Shown: piece by piece, positions 7,928 to 16,670 of the stretch
How positions within the stretch are numbered: the stretch's first letter is position 1
Layout of the letters: each line of letters starts with the position of its first letter
Assembly: GCA_017542145.1 (NCBI GenBank)
Contig: JAFXXQ010000037.1
Span: forward strand, 124,001 to 188,000
Direction of reading: 5' to 3'
Source of the DNA: Bacteroidaceae bacterium
GTDB taxonomy: Bacteria; Bacteroidota; Bacteroidia; Bacteroidales; Bacteroidaceae
Length of the DNA stretch: 64,000 nt
Program-made: the position numbers and the translations under genes
Notes under the pieces: model-generated
What the model was told of the DNA's origin: nothing
Databases searched by the model: none
Seen by the model: only the letters and a program-made list of their open reading frames with translations

Positions 7928-10288
7928 CTATTTTGTTCCCCAGCCGGTATTGGGGCGTGAGGTCATATAGAGATGAAGCGTGCCGCCAGCCGTGATGACC
8001 TCGACGGGCAGACGCGATAAATGATATTCCTGTCCGTTCAGTTCGGCTCGGCCGATGTAGATGTTACGCTGGCTGAGATTGTGGCAGATAATGGTAAATT
8101 CCTTACCCCCATCACCTAACGTGAACGTTACCTTGGGAAATAGGGGAGAGGTGATTTCCATAAAACCGTCGGCTGGGCATACGGGATGGATTCCCGATGC
8201 CGACAGCACGTACCAAGCCGACATCTGGCCCACATCCTCGTTGCCCACGAGACCCTCAACAGTGGGGTGATAGGCATTCTGGCAGATGAAACGCGTCCAG
8301 TACTGCGTTTTCCAGGGCTGGTTCAGACGATTATATAAATAAGGTACAAAGTGGACGGGCTCGTTGGCGTGGTTATAGTAGGCGTTCCAATGGAGGTCGG
8401 CAGGCGTAAGGGCGAAGAAACTGTCGAGGTCTGCGATGACGGCATCGCGTCCTCCCATCGCCTCCACCATACCTTCGATGTCTTGAGGCACGAACCATCC
8501 CTGCTGCCAGGCATCCGCTTCGATGCAGCCATACCACTCTTTCGTACGGGCTTCTGCGGGCCATAGCTCCCACGAGCCGCCCGCGCGACGGGGACGGAAC
8601 CAGCGCTTCTCCTTGTCGAAGATATTGCGCCACGCCTGTCCCTTGGCAAGATACTCTTCAGCTGATGAATCGCCAGCCCATTCAGCCAGTTTGCCCAGAC
8701 ACCAGTCGGCATAGGCATATTCAAGGGTGTGGCTGATACTTAGTGAGCCCGGCGTATAGCCCAGCGAATCATTCCCGAAGAGACGGGAAGTACGCTTGCC
8801 GTAAGCGAGGGCTTTCTGTATGTCGAACGAGTGGATACCCTTGCTCCAGGCATCGGCAATAACGGGTAGGGCAGGGTTGCCCAGCATGCAGCCTGAATAG
8901 GCATTTAGCAGCTCCCAGCGCTCGAAATACTCGCGTCCGCTCTCGTCAGCCAGCGTGATGAGGGAGTTAATCAGGTCGCTCACCATACGAGGATTGATAA
9001 GGCTTTGCAGGGGCATCTGGGAGCGGAATACGTCCCATCCGCTGAAGATGGTCCGTTTTGTCCACGTGCCGTCGCCCTGATGGACCTCTCCGTCGCCTCC
9101 CACATAGCGTCCGTCCACATCCATGAAGATACGGGGGTCTATCATTGTGTGATAGAGCGCCGTATAGAATACGGTATTCGTGGCTTCGTCGCCGCCTTCT
9201 CCCCGGATACATGAAAGTGCGTTATTCCAGCCGGCGCGGGCATCAGCATGGGCCTTGTCGAACGTTCGGCTGGCACCTTCGGCAAAGTAGTTGCGACGGG
9301 CTCCCTCGGCATCCACATACGAGAGGGCTACCTTCAGCGTCACTTCCTCGTCCTGTTTCGTGGGGAACTCGACGAAAAATCCCACGTGCTTGCCTGAGCA
9401 AGAGTTCTCTCCGCGTATCACTTCTGCTTCAGCAACCCTTTGCAGATATCGTTTCGATACGACATCATCACAATGGCGGCTCCAGTCGTCAGGGATATCC
9501 ACCTTCCAGAATCCGTATTCGGTCAAAGGCACAGAGATGGTGGCGTAGTAATAAAGGGTATATCGGGCCTGTCCCTGCCCGTCGCCCCAGCCTCCGCCAT
9601 CGGGGGAGCAGACAATTCGCCCGCAGAAGGTGCTGTCGTTGAGCACTTCTATGGATTCCTCATCAGCCGTACCTCCCACGCGGCGTGCGAGGTCTATTTG
9701 TATGCGGCTTTGCTTGCTCTTGGGGAAGGTGAAGCGGAGGAAACCGCAGCGTGTGGTGGCTGTACACTCGGTTTGAACGTGATAGCGCGTCAGGTTGACG
9801 CTATAGTAGCCGGCCTCGGCCGTCTCGCTTGCCTTGTCATACGCCGAGCGCCAACCCTTGACGGAGCCATCTTCCTTGCCTGCTATGGTCTGCAGGGGGA
9901 CACCCTCTTCAGCTACTACCGGCATCACGAGGAAGTTGCCAAGGTCGCCGTTCCAACCTATGCCGCTCATCTGCGTCATGGCGAAGCCCTCAATGGTCTG
10001 GTGTTCATCGCTATAGCCGCTGCCGTTGTCGCCTCCTGTTATGGTGTTGGGGCTCACCTGCACCATGCCAAAGGGCGTTGTGGCGCCTGGGAATGTCTTT
10101 CCCAATCCGTGATAAACCCCTGCCGCGCCGATGCTGGTGCTGGCACCAATCATGGGATTCACCCAGCGGGCAAGGTCGCACGAACCATCATCGCCTAAGC
10201 CTTTTCTTTGGCACGAACAGACGAACAACGTGCTGAAGGCCATGAGCAGGATTCCAATTCTTCTCATTTGTTCTCTTTTTCTCTTCAT
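7928..10288 (-). CDS. GH92 family alpha-mannosidase, lipoprotein
   Basis: This 786-residue enzyme belongs to glycoside hydrolase family 92, calcium-dependent inverting exo-alpha-mannosidases common in Bacteroidota. Family hallmarks are ATTPFGMVQVSPNT near the N-terminus, FSGWDVFRSQMPL in the middle, and GNEDVGQMSAWYVLSASGIHPV near the C-terminus. The start at 10288 (MKRKREQMRRIG) leads into the lipobox FVCSC; 10267 is an alternative. It heads the minus-strand glycan operon, so the locus probably processes alpha-mannans or mannose-bearing glycans. The linkage cleaved cannot be decided from sequence alone. No clear Bacteroidota promoter is visible upstream. Confidence 0.95.
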   Translation of the reverse strand: MKRKREQMRRIGILLMAFSTLFVCSCQRKGLGDDGSCDLARWVNPMIGASTSIGAAGVYHGLGKTFPGATTPFGMVQVSPNTITGGDNGSGYSDEHQTIEGFAMTQMSGIGWNGDLGNFLVMPVVAEEGVPLQTIAGKEDGSVKGWRSAYDKASETAEAGYYSVNLTRYHVQTECTATTRCGFLRFTFPKSKQSRIQIDLARRVGGTADEESIEVLNDSTFCGRIVCSPDGGGWGDGQGQARYTLYYYATISVPLTEYGFWKVDIPDDWSRHCDDVVSKRYLQRVAEAEVIRGENSCSGKHVGFFVEFPTKQDEEVTLKVALSYVDAEGARRNYFAEGASRTFDKAHADARAGWNNALSCIRGEGGDEATNTVFYTALYHTMIDPRIFMDVDGRYVGGDGEVHQGDGTWTKRTIFSGWDVFRSQMPLQSLINPRMVSDLINSLITLADESGREYFERWELLNAYSGCMLGNPALPVIADAWSKGIHSFDIQKALAYGKRTSRLFGNDSLGYTPGSLSISHTLEYAYADWCLGKLAEWAGDSSAEEYLAKGQAWRNIFDKEKRWFRPRRAGGSWELWPAEARTKEWYGCIEADAWQQGWFVPQDIEGMVEAMGGRDAVIADLDSFFALTPADLHWNAYYNHANEPVHFVPYLYNRLNQPWKTQYWTRFICQNAYHPTVEGLVGNEDVGQMSAWYVLSASGIHPVCPADGFMEITSPLFPKVTFTLGDGGKEFTIICHNLSQRNIYIGRAELNGQEYHLSRLPVEVITAGGTLHLYMTSRPNTGWGTK

Positions 10289-10356
10289 TATTTTGTATAA
10301 CGACCCAATAAAAAAAACCACTAAAGAAAAATTATAATTCGTGTATCAGAATTCAC

Positions 10357-10438
10357 AGAATAGGCGAATAATTTCACAACGCAGGCAAATAATTTTTTAG
10401 AATAGGCGAATAAATTTCCAGCGCAGGCAAATAATTTT
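10357..10438. repeat. Array of four 21-bp-spaced repeats between GH92 and ybjQ
   Basis: Four imperfect units built on GGCrAATAAwTTT have their GGC at 10363, 10384, 10405 and 10426, exactly 21 bp apart. Units alternate AATAGGCGAATAA and GCAGGCAAATAA, so pairs of units form two near-identical 40-bp copies. The array lies in the divergent region between two gene starts. Confidence 0.85.
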
Positions 10439-10507
10439 ATACCCAATTGCAACTTTCCGCCTACTTTTTACGTCTAATTCCCAGAAACCCTAAAAAGGAA
10501 ACGAAAA

Positions 10508-10825
10508 ATGATACTCTCAACAACCCCAACCATTGAAGGCTACACCATCCGCGAATATAAGGGTGTGGTGACAGGTGAAACCATTATCGGAGCCAACATC
10601 GTTAAGGACTTCTTTGCAGGCATCCGCGACATCGTGGGCGGACGTTCCGCCAGCTATGAGCATGTGCTGCGCGAGGCTAAGAACACGTCTATGAGAGAGA
10701 TGGAGGAACGTGCTAAGGCTATGGGAGCCAATGCCGTAGTGGGTATTGACATCGATTATGAGACCATCGGCAGCAACGGCTCTATACTGATGGTTGCCAC
10801 AAGCGGCACGGCAGTTGTCATCTGA
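10508..10825 (+). CDS. YbjQ/UPF0145 family protein
   Basis: This 105-residue protein matches the YbjQ (UPF0145, DUF74) family in full length: [31 protein letters not shown] at the start, then [15 protein letters not shown], and an end with [16 protein letters not shown]. The family forms oligomers and is described as putative heavy-metal binding, but its function is not established. It stands alone, with a divergent GH92 gene upstream and a hairpin terminator 60 bases downstream. Confidence 0.93.
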   Translation: MILSTTPTIEGYTIREYKGVVTGETIIGANIVKDFFAGIRDIVGGRSASYEHVLREAKNTSMREMEERAKAMGANAVVGIDIDYETIGSNGSILMVATSGTAVVI

Positions 10826-10884
10826 AAAACTGAACTGCACAATCGTTGCCTTAGACACGGCGTGATTCAAAAACAAAACTGAAT

Positions 10885-10912
10885 ACCGGCTTATCCCACA
10901 GAGCCGGTTTTT
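10885..10912 (+). terminator. Rho-independent terminator after ybjQ
   Basis: A 7-bp stem (ACCGGCT / AGCCGGT) is followed directly by a run of five T residues. Confidence 0.75.
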
Positions 10913-11242
10913 CACATGCCCGAGAATCACCCTTCTGGCTTCTGAAGGGTATACTTCGTGGGATGTCCTGATTGCTGCTGCAAAAACGATAGGTTAAAGG
11001 AAAAAAACAGCAGTATCATTTGTCATTTTTGTTGCTTTCCTCCATTTTCAAAATTTTTTTCAATTTTTGTTATCATCTATTAAGAAGAAAAATCAAGGCC
11101 CGATTTCTTGTAAGAAAACAATTGATTCATACCTATCTAAAAACAACTTGCCAAAGTGTGACTCCTGCCGAGTTATTAATAATCATTAAAAGAAACGGCT
11201 TTTTTTAGACGTTGTTCCCCTATTTTTTCGTAGCTTTTCTTT

Positions 11243-11270
11243 TTTGTTTCGCTATTCTTCTCTATCTTTG
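11243..11270 (+). promoter_or_regulatory. Predicted promoter of the xylan-uptake operon
   Basis: TATCTTTG at 11263-11270 matches the Bacteroidota -7 consensus TAnnTTTG, 51 bases before the SusC start. A TTTG at 11243 may be the -33 box, although the 16-bp gap is shorter than the usual 19-21. Confidence 0.5.
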
Positions 11271-11321
11271 CAGGCGAAATAGTATGTACTTTTTTATTCT
11301 TCATATCTAATAGCATAGCTT

Positions 11322-14300
11322 ATGAGTCAAAAACTGTCAAAATCAAAGGATTCGAGGCAACGGATCAGGCAGGCCATTCCCGCGATTCTGATGTTGTTCG
11401 CATTCAGCACCATGCTGCATGCCCAGAACAACGTCGTGGTAAAGGGAGTCGTCACAGATAATGCTGCGGATCCTTTGATAGGGGCCACGGTGGTAGTGAA
11501 AGGAGAAACTACGCTGGGTACGGTGACTGATATCGATGGAAACTACGAGTTGAAGGTGCCCTCGGAGCAGTCGGTTCTGGTGTTTTCCTATGTGGGTATG
11601 ACCTCGAAGGAGGTTCGTGTGGGACGCCAGCGTGTCATCAATGTCTCACTTGAGGACGACACCCAGCAGGTGGAGGAAGTCGTTGTGGTAGGTTTCGGCC
11701 AACAGAAGAAAGTCTCTGTGGTGGGTGCCATTACGCAGACCACGGGTCAGGTGCTGGAGCGTGCAGCCGGTATAGGAAGTGTCGGCGCGGCCCTTACGGG
11801 TAACCTCCCAGGTGTCACCACGATTGCCTCGTCAGGCCAGCCGGGCGAAGAGGACCCACGTATCTACATTCGTGGTGCTGCCGCCTGGAACCAGGACGCT
11901 CAGCCGCTGATTCTCGTCGATGGTGTAAAGCGTGACATTAAGTCGGTCGATATCACCTCTGTGGCTACGGTTTCTGTGTTGAAGGATGCATCGGCTACGG
12001 CTGTCTATGGTGTGGAGGGCGCTAATGGTGTTATCCTCATCACCACCAAGCGTGGTGTGGAGGGCAAGGCACGCATCGATGTGGGCTACAACGCCACTAT
12101 GAAAGCCGTTTCGAAACTCCCTCGCAAGTACGACTCATACGATGGTTATATGTTCCGCAATCAGGCCATTGAGAATGAACTTGCGTTGGAAAACGGCGCA
12201 GCCTCGTGGACTTATTTTCGTCCCCAGACGTTCATCAATAACTTCCGCAATCAGGACTATACGGTAAAGCCCAACTACGATGCCGCGGGCAACTATCTTG
12301 GTGACTACAGCCAGGCGGAGCGCTACCCGAATGTCGACTGGCAGGAAGAGATGTTCAAGGATTTCGCCTTCTCCTACAATACGAACCTTAATTTCTCTGG
12401 CGGTACGGAATATGTGAAGTACTTCGTTGCATTTGACTTCCAGAACGAAGGCGATATGACGCGCATCTGGGACAACAACCAAGGCTATACCGGCGGCTAT
12501 ACCTATAACCGTCTGAACGTCCGTTCGAATCTTGACTTCCAGATTACAAAGACCACGCAGTTTAAGGTCAATCTGGCAGGCTCCAATGCCCAGCAGAAGG
12601 CTCCGCGCTACTATTGGGGTAACGACGGTATGTTCTTCCAGCAGCAGCATTGGTCGGGAGCATACGGCATGGCGCCTAACCTTTTCCCCGTCCGGTTCTC
12701 TGACGGGTCGTGGGGTTACTATCCGCTGGTTTCTAACATCGAGAACTCACCTATGGGCGTTACCACGTCAGGCTATGAGCTGAGGACAATTACCCGTATA
12801 TTCACAGACTTCAACCTCGAGCAGAAACTCGATTTCATTACGCCAGGTCTTGTTGCACGCGGAACGATTTCTTGGGATAACCAGTTCAACGAAGGCAGCC
12901 GCGGTATCTCCGACTTGCACTCGACGAAGCGGGCCTACATGCTCCCTGAGGATGGACAGCTTATGCCAGAGACGTTACTCGATCCGACGACAGGTTTCGA
13001 TTTTTATGAAAGCCGCGACTGGACGGTTGTTGAGGGTAGCGTGAGCGGCACCAGCCGTTCCACGGAAATGTCGCTCCAGCTCTACTGGGCACGCCAGTTC
13101 GGCATCCATAACCTCTCCTTGATGGGCGACTGGAAACGTCGTATTAATGCCGGTAATGCCGACCTTGAGTTCCGTCGTGAGGACTGGGTGTTCCGTACGA
13201 CCTACGACCTCAAGAGCAAGTATTTTGCCGAGTTCAACGGCGCCTATAACGGCTCGCAGAAGTTCTCGCCCGCCAATCGCTTCGCCTTCTTCTGTTCAGG
13301 CGCCTTAGGCTGGATGATTTCAGAAGAGAAGTTCATGCAATGGTTTAAGGAGAAGAGACTGATCGATATGCTGAAGATCCGTGGCTCCCTCGGCGAGATA
13401 GGTGATGACAGCGCAGGCTCCCGTTGGGCCTACCTGACGGAATGGTCCGTCAACGGCCCCTTCGGCATGAACCTCGATGGCACCAACAGTCCCTTCACAG
13501 GCTATAAGGAGTCCACCGTTGCTGCTCCCGACCTCCGATGGGCCACCGTGCAGAAGAAGAACCTCGGCTTCGACTTTGCTTTCATCGGCGGAGTGCTCGC
13601 TGGCAGTTTCGACCTCTTCCGCGATGACCGTTACGACATCTTTATCTCCGGAGCCAACCGTTCTGTCCCTTCATACTATGGCGCCGCCATGACACCTGAC
13701 ATCAATAAGGGTAAGATAAAGAATACCGGCTACGAACTTGAGCTTCGTTTCAACAAAATGTTGGACAACGGTATGCGCTTCTGGGCAAATGCCAACTACA
13801 CGCACGCGCATAACGTTATTTTATTAAAGGATGATCCTGCTTTGATTCCTGCATACCGCAAGGCGGAAGGCTATTCTCAGGGGCAATACGTCTCGTTCAT
13901 CGACAACGGTTTCATCGGTTCCTACGACGAGCTCTACAGCACACCCGCTCGTGAAAAGGACGACACTCAGGTGCTCATAGGTGACCATTATATCGTGGAC
14001 TTCAATGGCGACGGTATGGTTGACGAGACGAACGATCAGGCCCCCTTCGGCTACACGGAGAATCCCGAGCACACCTATAACGCTACAATCGGCTGGGACT
14101 GGAAGGGCTGGAGCATGTTTGCCCAGTTGTATGGCGTAACAGGCGTCACACGCGATGTGGGTCTTCCTTCGTTCAACAATAAACTTCTTACCGTCTATGA
14201 CAACGGTACATGGTGGAACCCCGCAGACGGAACGGGTAAAGTAGTTGTTCCGCGCTTCGCCAGCCAGGTTTCCTATAACGACGGTACACAGTATCTTTAC

Positions 14301-14528
14301 GATGGTTCGTACTTCCGAGTGAAGAACGTGGAACTCGCCTATACATGGTCAAAGGGCTGGGTAAAGAACCTTGGTTTTACCAGCCTAAAGGTTTATGTGA
14401 ATGGTAATAACCTCTTCCTCATCACAAAGATGCCTGACGATCGTGAGAGTAACTATGGATGGAGTGGCAGCGGTGGTGCATATCCAACTGTCAGGCGATA
14501 TAATCTCGGATTTAAGCTTTACCTTTAA
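11322..14528 (+). CDS. SusC-like TonB-dependent receptor of xylan locus (XusA-type)
   Basis: This is a 1068-residue SusC-family transporter and first gene of a seven-gene operon. It has a signal peptide to about residue 35 (TMLHAQ), a carboxypeptidase-D-like domain (VVVKGVVTDNAADPLIGATVVVKG, about 38-115), the motif QVEEVVVVGFGQQKK, the plug with PLILVDGVKRDIKSVD and GVILITTKRG, then the barrel ending in NLGFKLYL. The order SusC-SusD-SusC-SusD-unknown-GH10 in this operon is the conserved Bacteroidales xylan utilisation (xusABCDE-xyn10C) arrangement, which is why I infer xylo-oligosaccharide uptake. The next gene begins at the base after its stop. Confidence 0.95.
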   Translation: MSQKLSKSKDSRQRIRQAIPAILMLFAFSTMLHAQNNVVVKGVVTDNAADPLIGATVVVKGETTLGTVTDIDGNYELKVPSEQSVLVFSYVGMTSKEVRVGRQRVINVSLEDDTQQVEEVVVVGFGQQKKVSVVGAITQTTGQVLERAAGIGSVGAALTGNLPGVTTIASSGQPGEEDPRIYIRGAAAWNQDAQPLILVDGVKRDIKSVDITSVATVSVLKDASATAVYGVEGANGVILITTKRGVEGKARIDVGYNATMKAVSKLPRKYDSYDGYMFRNQAIENELALENGAASWTYFRPQTFINNFRNQDYTVKPNYDAAGNYLGDYSQAERYPNVDWQEEMFKDFAFSYNTNLNFSGGTEYVKYFVAFDFQNEGDMTRIWDNNQGYTGGYTYNRLNVRSNLDFQITKTTQFKVNLAGSNAQQKAPRYYWGNDGMFFQQQHWSGAYGMAPNLFPVRFSDGSWGYYPLVSNIENSPMGVTTSGYELRTITRIFTDFNLEQKLDFITPGLVARGTISWDNQFNEGSRGISDLHSTKRAYMLPEDGQLMPETLLDPTTGFDFYESRDWTVVEGSVSGTSRSTEMSLQLYWARQFGIHNLSLMGDWKRRINAGNADLEFRREDWVFRTTYDLKSKYFAEFNGAYNGSQKFSPANRFAFFCSGALGWMISEEKFMQWFKEKRLIDMLKIRGSLGEIGDDSAGSRWAYLTEWSVNGPFGMNLDGTNSPFTGYKESTVAAPDLRWATVQKKNLGFDFAFIGGVLAGSFDLFRDDRYDIFISGANRSVPSYYGAAMTPDINKGKIKNTGYELELRFNKMLDNGMRFWANANYTHAHNVILLKDDPALIPAYRKAEGYSQGQYVSFIDNGFIGSYDELYSTPAREKDDTQVLIGDHYIVDFNGDGMVDETNDQAPFGYTENPEHTYNATIGWDWKGWSMFAQLYGVTGVTRDVGLPSFNNKLLTVYDNGTWWNPADGTGKVVVPRFASQVSYNDGTQYLYDGSYFRVKNVELAYTWSKGWVKNLGFTSLKVYVNGNNLFLITKMPDDRESNYGWSGSGGAYPTVRRYNLGFKLYL

Positions 14529-16631
14529 ATGAATAAGGTCAATATGTCAAAAAGTCGAAAAGTCAATATGTCCGTTATGAGATATTATAGTAACTTAAAA
14601 AAGTTTTTATATGGATCGCTGCTCCTTCTGGTTGGCGGTGCTTCCCTGACTTCTTGTACCGACTGGCTCGAAAAGGAGAAGGAGGCAATTGTGGCTCCTG
14701 ATGAGGCATTCAAGAATTACCGAAACTTCCAAGGGTATCTCGAGGAAATCTATGACTGTATCCCTAATAAGGAGATGGTCAACTATTGTACCTCATGGAA
14801 CTGGGGCGATGACGCTGTCCACAATCCCGAAGGCTATGCCCACATGGATCATCAGGTTGATCTTGGCAACTATCGTAACTGGTGGACCAACGGCCAATGC
14901 TGGCTGAATGGTGCAGGAAAAGATGGAACCTGGGCGAATAAATATTCGCTCTGGAAAGGTGCATGGTACTGCATCCGTAAGTGTAATATGGGTATTGAGA
15001 ACATTAAGTCGCTTGTCGGCACAGACGAAGAGCGCGACCTGTTGCTTGGACAGATGTATTTCTTCCGTGCCTGGTGGCATTTTGAACTGATATGTTACTT
15101 CGGCGGGCTTCCCTATATTGACCAGAGTTTCGAGGCTTCGAATATTCCTGAACTGCCTCGCCTTTCGTTCCAGGAATGTGCCGACCGTTGCGCAGAAGAC
15201 TTCGAAAAGGCATATAGCCTTCTTCCGTTGGATTCGGATGCATGGGATGAAACCTTGGCTGGTATGCAGACCTCAGATAAGAACGATCTGCGTGTCAACA
15301 GATTTATGGCTCTCTGCTATCTTGGCAAGTGCTACCTCTGGGCAGGATCCCCGCTCATGAAGGAGGTTGAGAAAACCAAGTCGGGCGGTGTTGCCCAGCT
15401 TTTAGGAGCCAGTTCAAACGGCAAGACATACGACTATGATGTTGCCTACTGCCAAAAGGCAGCAGAGGCTTTCGGCAGGGCCCTAGAAATGGTAAAAAGA
15501 GGAACTGTGAATTACAAACTTGCCGAGTATAAGTATTCAAACATTTACGACCATGAGCGTGACGAGAATTCCGAGTCCAACTATTCAGACATTTTCTATA
15601 CACGCGGACAAAATTGGCTTCAACCCGGTACTACGGAGGCTATCTTCCGCGGTCTTTCCCAGACTGACGATTGCAACTGGAACTGCTCGAAAATTTTTGG
15701 TCCTAAGGTTTTAGGTATCGTCCCTCACGACAACATTATTCATCATCCTACGGCAAACCTCATCGACCAGTACGGTATGGCCAACGGACAGCCCATCTAT
15801 CTCGTAAAGAATGGCGAATATGTGCTGAATCCTGAGTCGGGTTGGGACCCTGAGCATCCCTACAAGAACCGCGATCCACGATTCTACCACGATATCGTCT
15901 TCGATGGTTTCCATTATGTGCTCAATACAGAAAACTTTACCGATGCCCAGCGGAAGCTCCAGCTTGACTATTGCTCCCTATATTCCGATGGTGCCATGCG
16001 CGCTATTGACAACGGTAGCAGCACGGGCTATTTCATCCAGAAGCTTGTGCCTCATCAGTGTAATGAATTAGATCGTTGGTGCTACGGTTGGGAAAATGGC
16101 AATACTTTCCATTGCTATCTCCCTTACATGCGCCTTGCAGACATCTATTTGATGTATGCAGAGGCAAAAGCCGCAATTGCGAAGGGTGCTGCTGACCTTA
16201 AGGAAAAACCGGAGTATTGTCCGTCACTTTCGGCCATTGACGCTATCAACGTGCTCCGCGATCGCGTTAGTTCTGACGATTATCCAATGGAACATGTACA
16301 GGCTCAATTCCTTGACACCAGGGAACACTTTCTTGACGAGGTACGCCGTGAACGTGCAGTGGAGCTTTCCTTTGAGGGCTTCCGCTGGTGCGACCTTCAG
16401 CGTTGGCTGCTTTTGACGGAGCCTCCTTACACGGTGAAGTATTCGCATGAGTTTGAGCGTTTGGAATCGGACTCCTGGTTCAAGAATCATGATCCTAAAG
16501 ACGCTAAGGTTGGAAACTTCCACAAGGCAGAACTTATCAGCCGTCGTCTGGAATCAAAGCACTATTGGTTCCCGCTTCCTGACAAAGATACTTATCTTTA
16601 CGAAGGATTCCCCCAGAATCCAGGATGGTAA
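14529..16631 (+). CDS. SusD-like glycan-binding lipoprotein (XusB-type)
   Basis: This is a 700-residue SusD-family lipoprotein with lipobox SLTSC near residue 43 of the long form, a TPR helix region (YFFRAWWHFELICYFGGLPYID), and the C-terminal RAVELSFEGFRWCDLQRWLL signature. It should pair with the SusC just upstream to bind xylan fragments. An ATG lies directly after the SusC stop at 14529, but the first 16 codons are made of an 8-bp repeat tract. The ATG at 14577 (MRYYSNLKK) would give a more typical lipoprotein signal and may be the real start. Confidence 0.94.
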   Translation: MNKVNMSKSRKVNMSVMRYYSNLKKFLYGSLLLLVGGASLTSCTDWLEKEKEAIVAPDEAFKNYRNFQGYLEEIYDCIPNKEMVNYCTSWNWGDDAVHNPEGYAHMDHQVDLGNYRNWWTNGQCWLNGAGKDGTWANKYSLWKGAWYCIRKCNMGIENIKSLVGTDEERDLLLGQMYFFRAWWHFELICYFGGLPYIDQSFEASNIPELPRLSFQECADRCAEDFEKAYSLLPLDSDAWDETLAGMQTSDKNDLRVNRFMALCYLGKCYLWAGSPLMKEVEKTKSGGVAQLLGASSNGKTYDYDVAYCQKAAEAFGRALEMVKRGTVNYKLAEYKYSNIYDHERDENSESNYSDIFYTRGQNWLQPGTTEAIFRGLSQTDDCNWNCSKIFGPKVLGIVPHDNIIHHPTANLIDQYGMANGQPIYLVKNGEYVLNPESGWDPEHPYKNRDPRFYHDIVFDGFHYVLNTENFTDAQRKLQLDYCSLYSDGAMRAIDNGSSTGYFIQKLVPHQCNELDRWCYGWENGNTFHCYLPYMRLADIYLMYAEAKAAIAKGAADLKEKPEYCPSLSAIDAINVLRDRVSSDDYPMEHVQAQFLDTREHFLDEVRRERAVELSFEGFRWCDLQRWLLLTEPPYTVKYSHEFERLESDSWFKNHDPKDAKVGNFHKAELISRRLESKHYWFPLPDKDTYLYEGFPQNPGW
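14536..14575. repeat. 8-bp tandem tract at start of second SusD gene
   Basis: Five GTC cores sit at 14538, 14546, 14554, 14562 and 14570, exactly 8 bp apart, in units such as AGGTCAAT, ATGTCAAA, AAGTCGAA and AAGTCAAT. The tract covers the proposed N-terminal codons of the SusD gene. Confidence 0.85.
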
Positions 16632-16670
16632 GAGATTGAAGTTTGACTATAAGATTGAATACTGTAGAAT

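Larger units (their letters stand above)
10826..11321. other. Intergenic region upstream of the xylan operon
   Basis: This 496-base gap holds the ybjQ terminator, a second hairpin at 10929-10950 (ACCCTTC / GAAGGGT), a long AT-rich stretch, and the likely operon promoter near 11243-11270. I see no convincing gene in it. Confidence 0.6.

Noticed and set aside
10929..10950. Second terminator after ybjQ.
   Set aside because: The ACCCTTC hairpin has no T-run, and the terminator at 10885-10912 already serves the gene.
11020..11208. A 62-codon frame upstream of the xylan operon.
   Set aside because: It lies in AT-rich non-coding DNA, has no homology that I recognise and no visible start signals.
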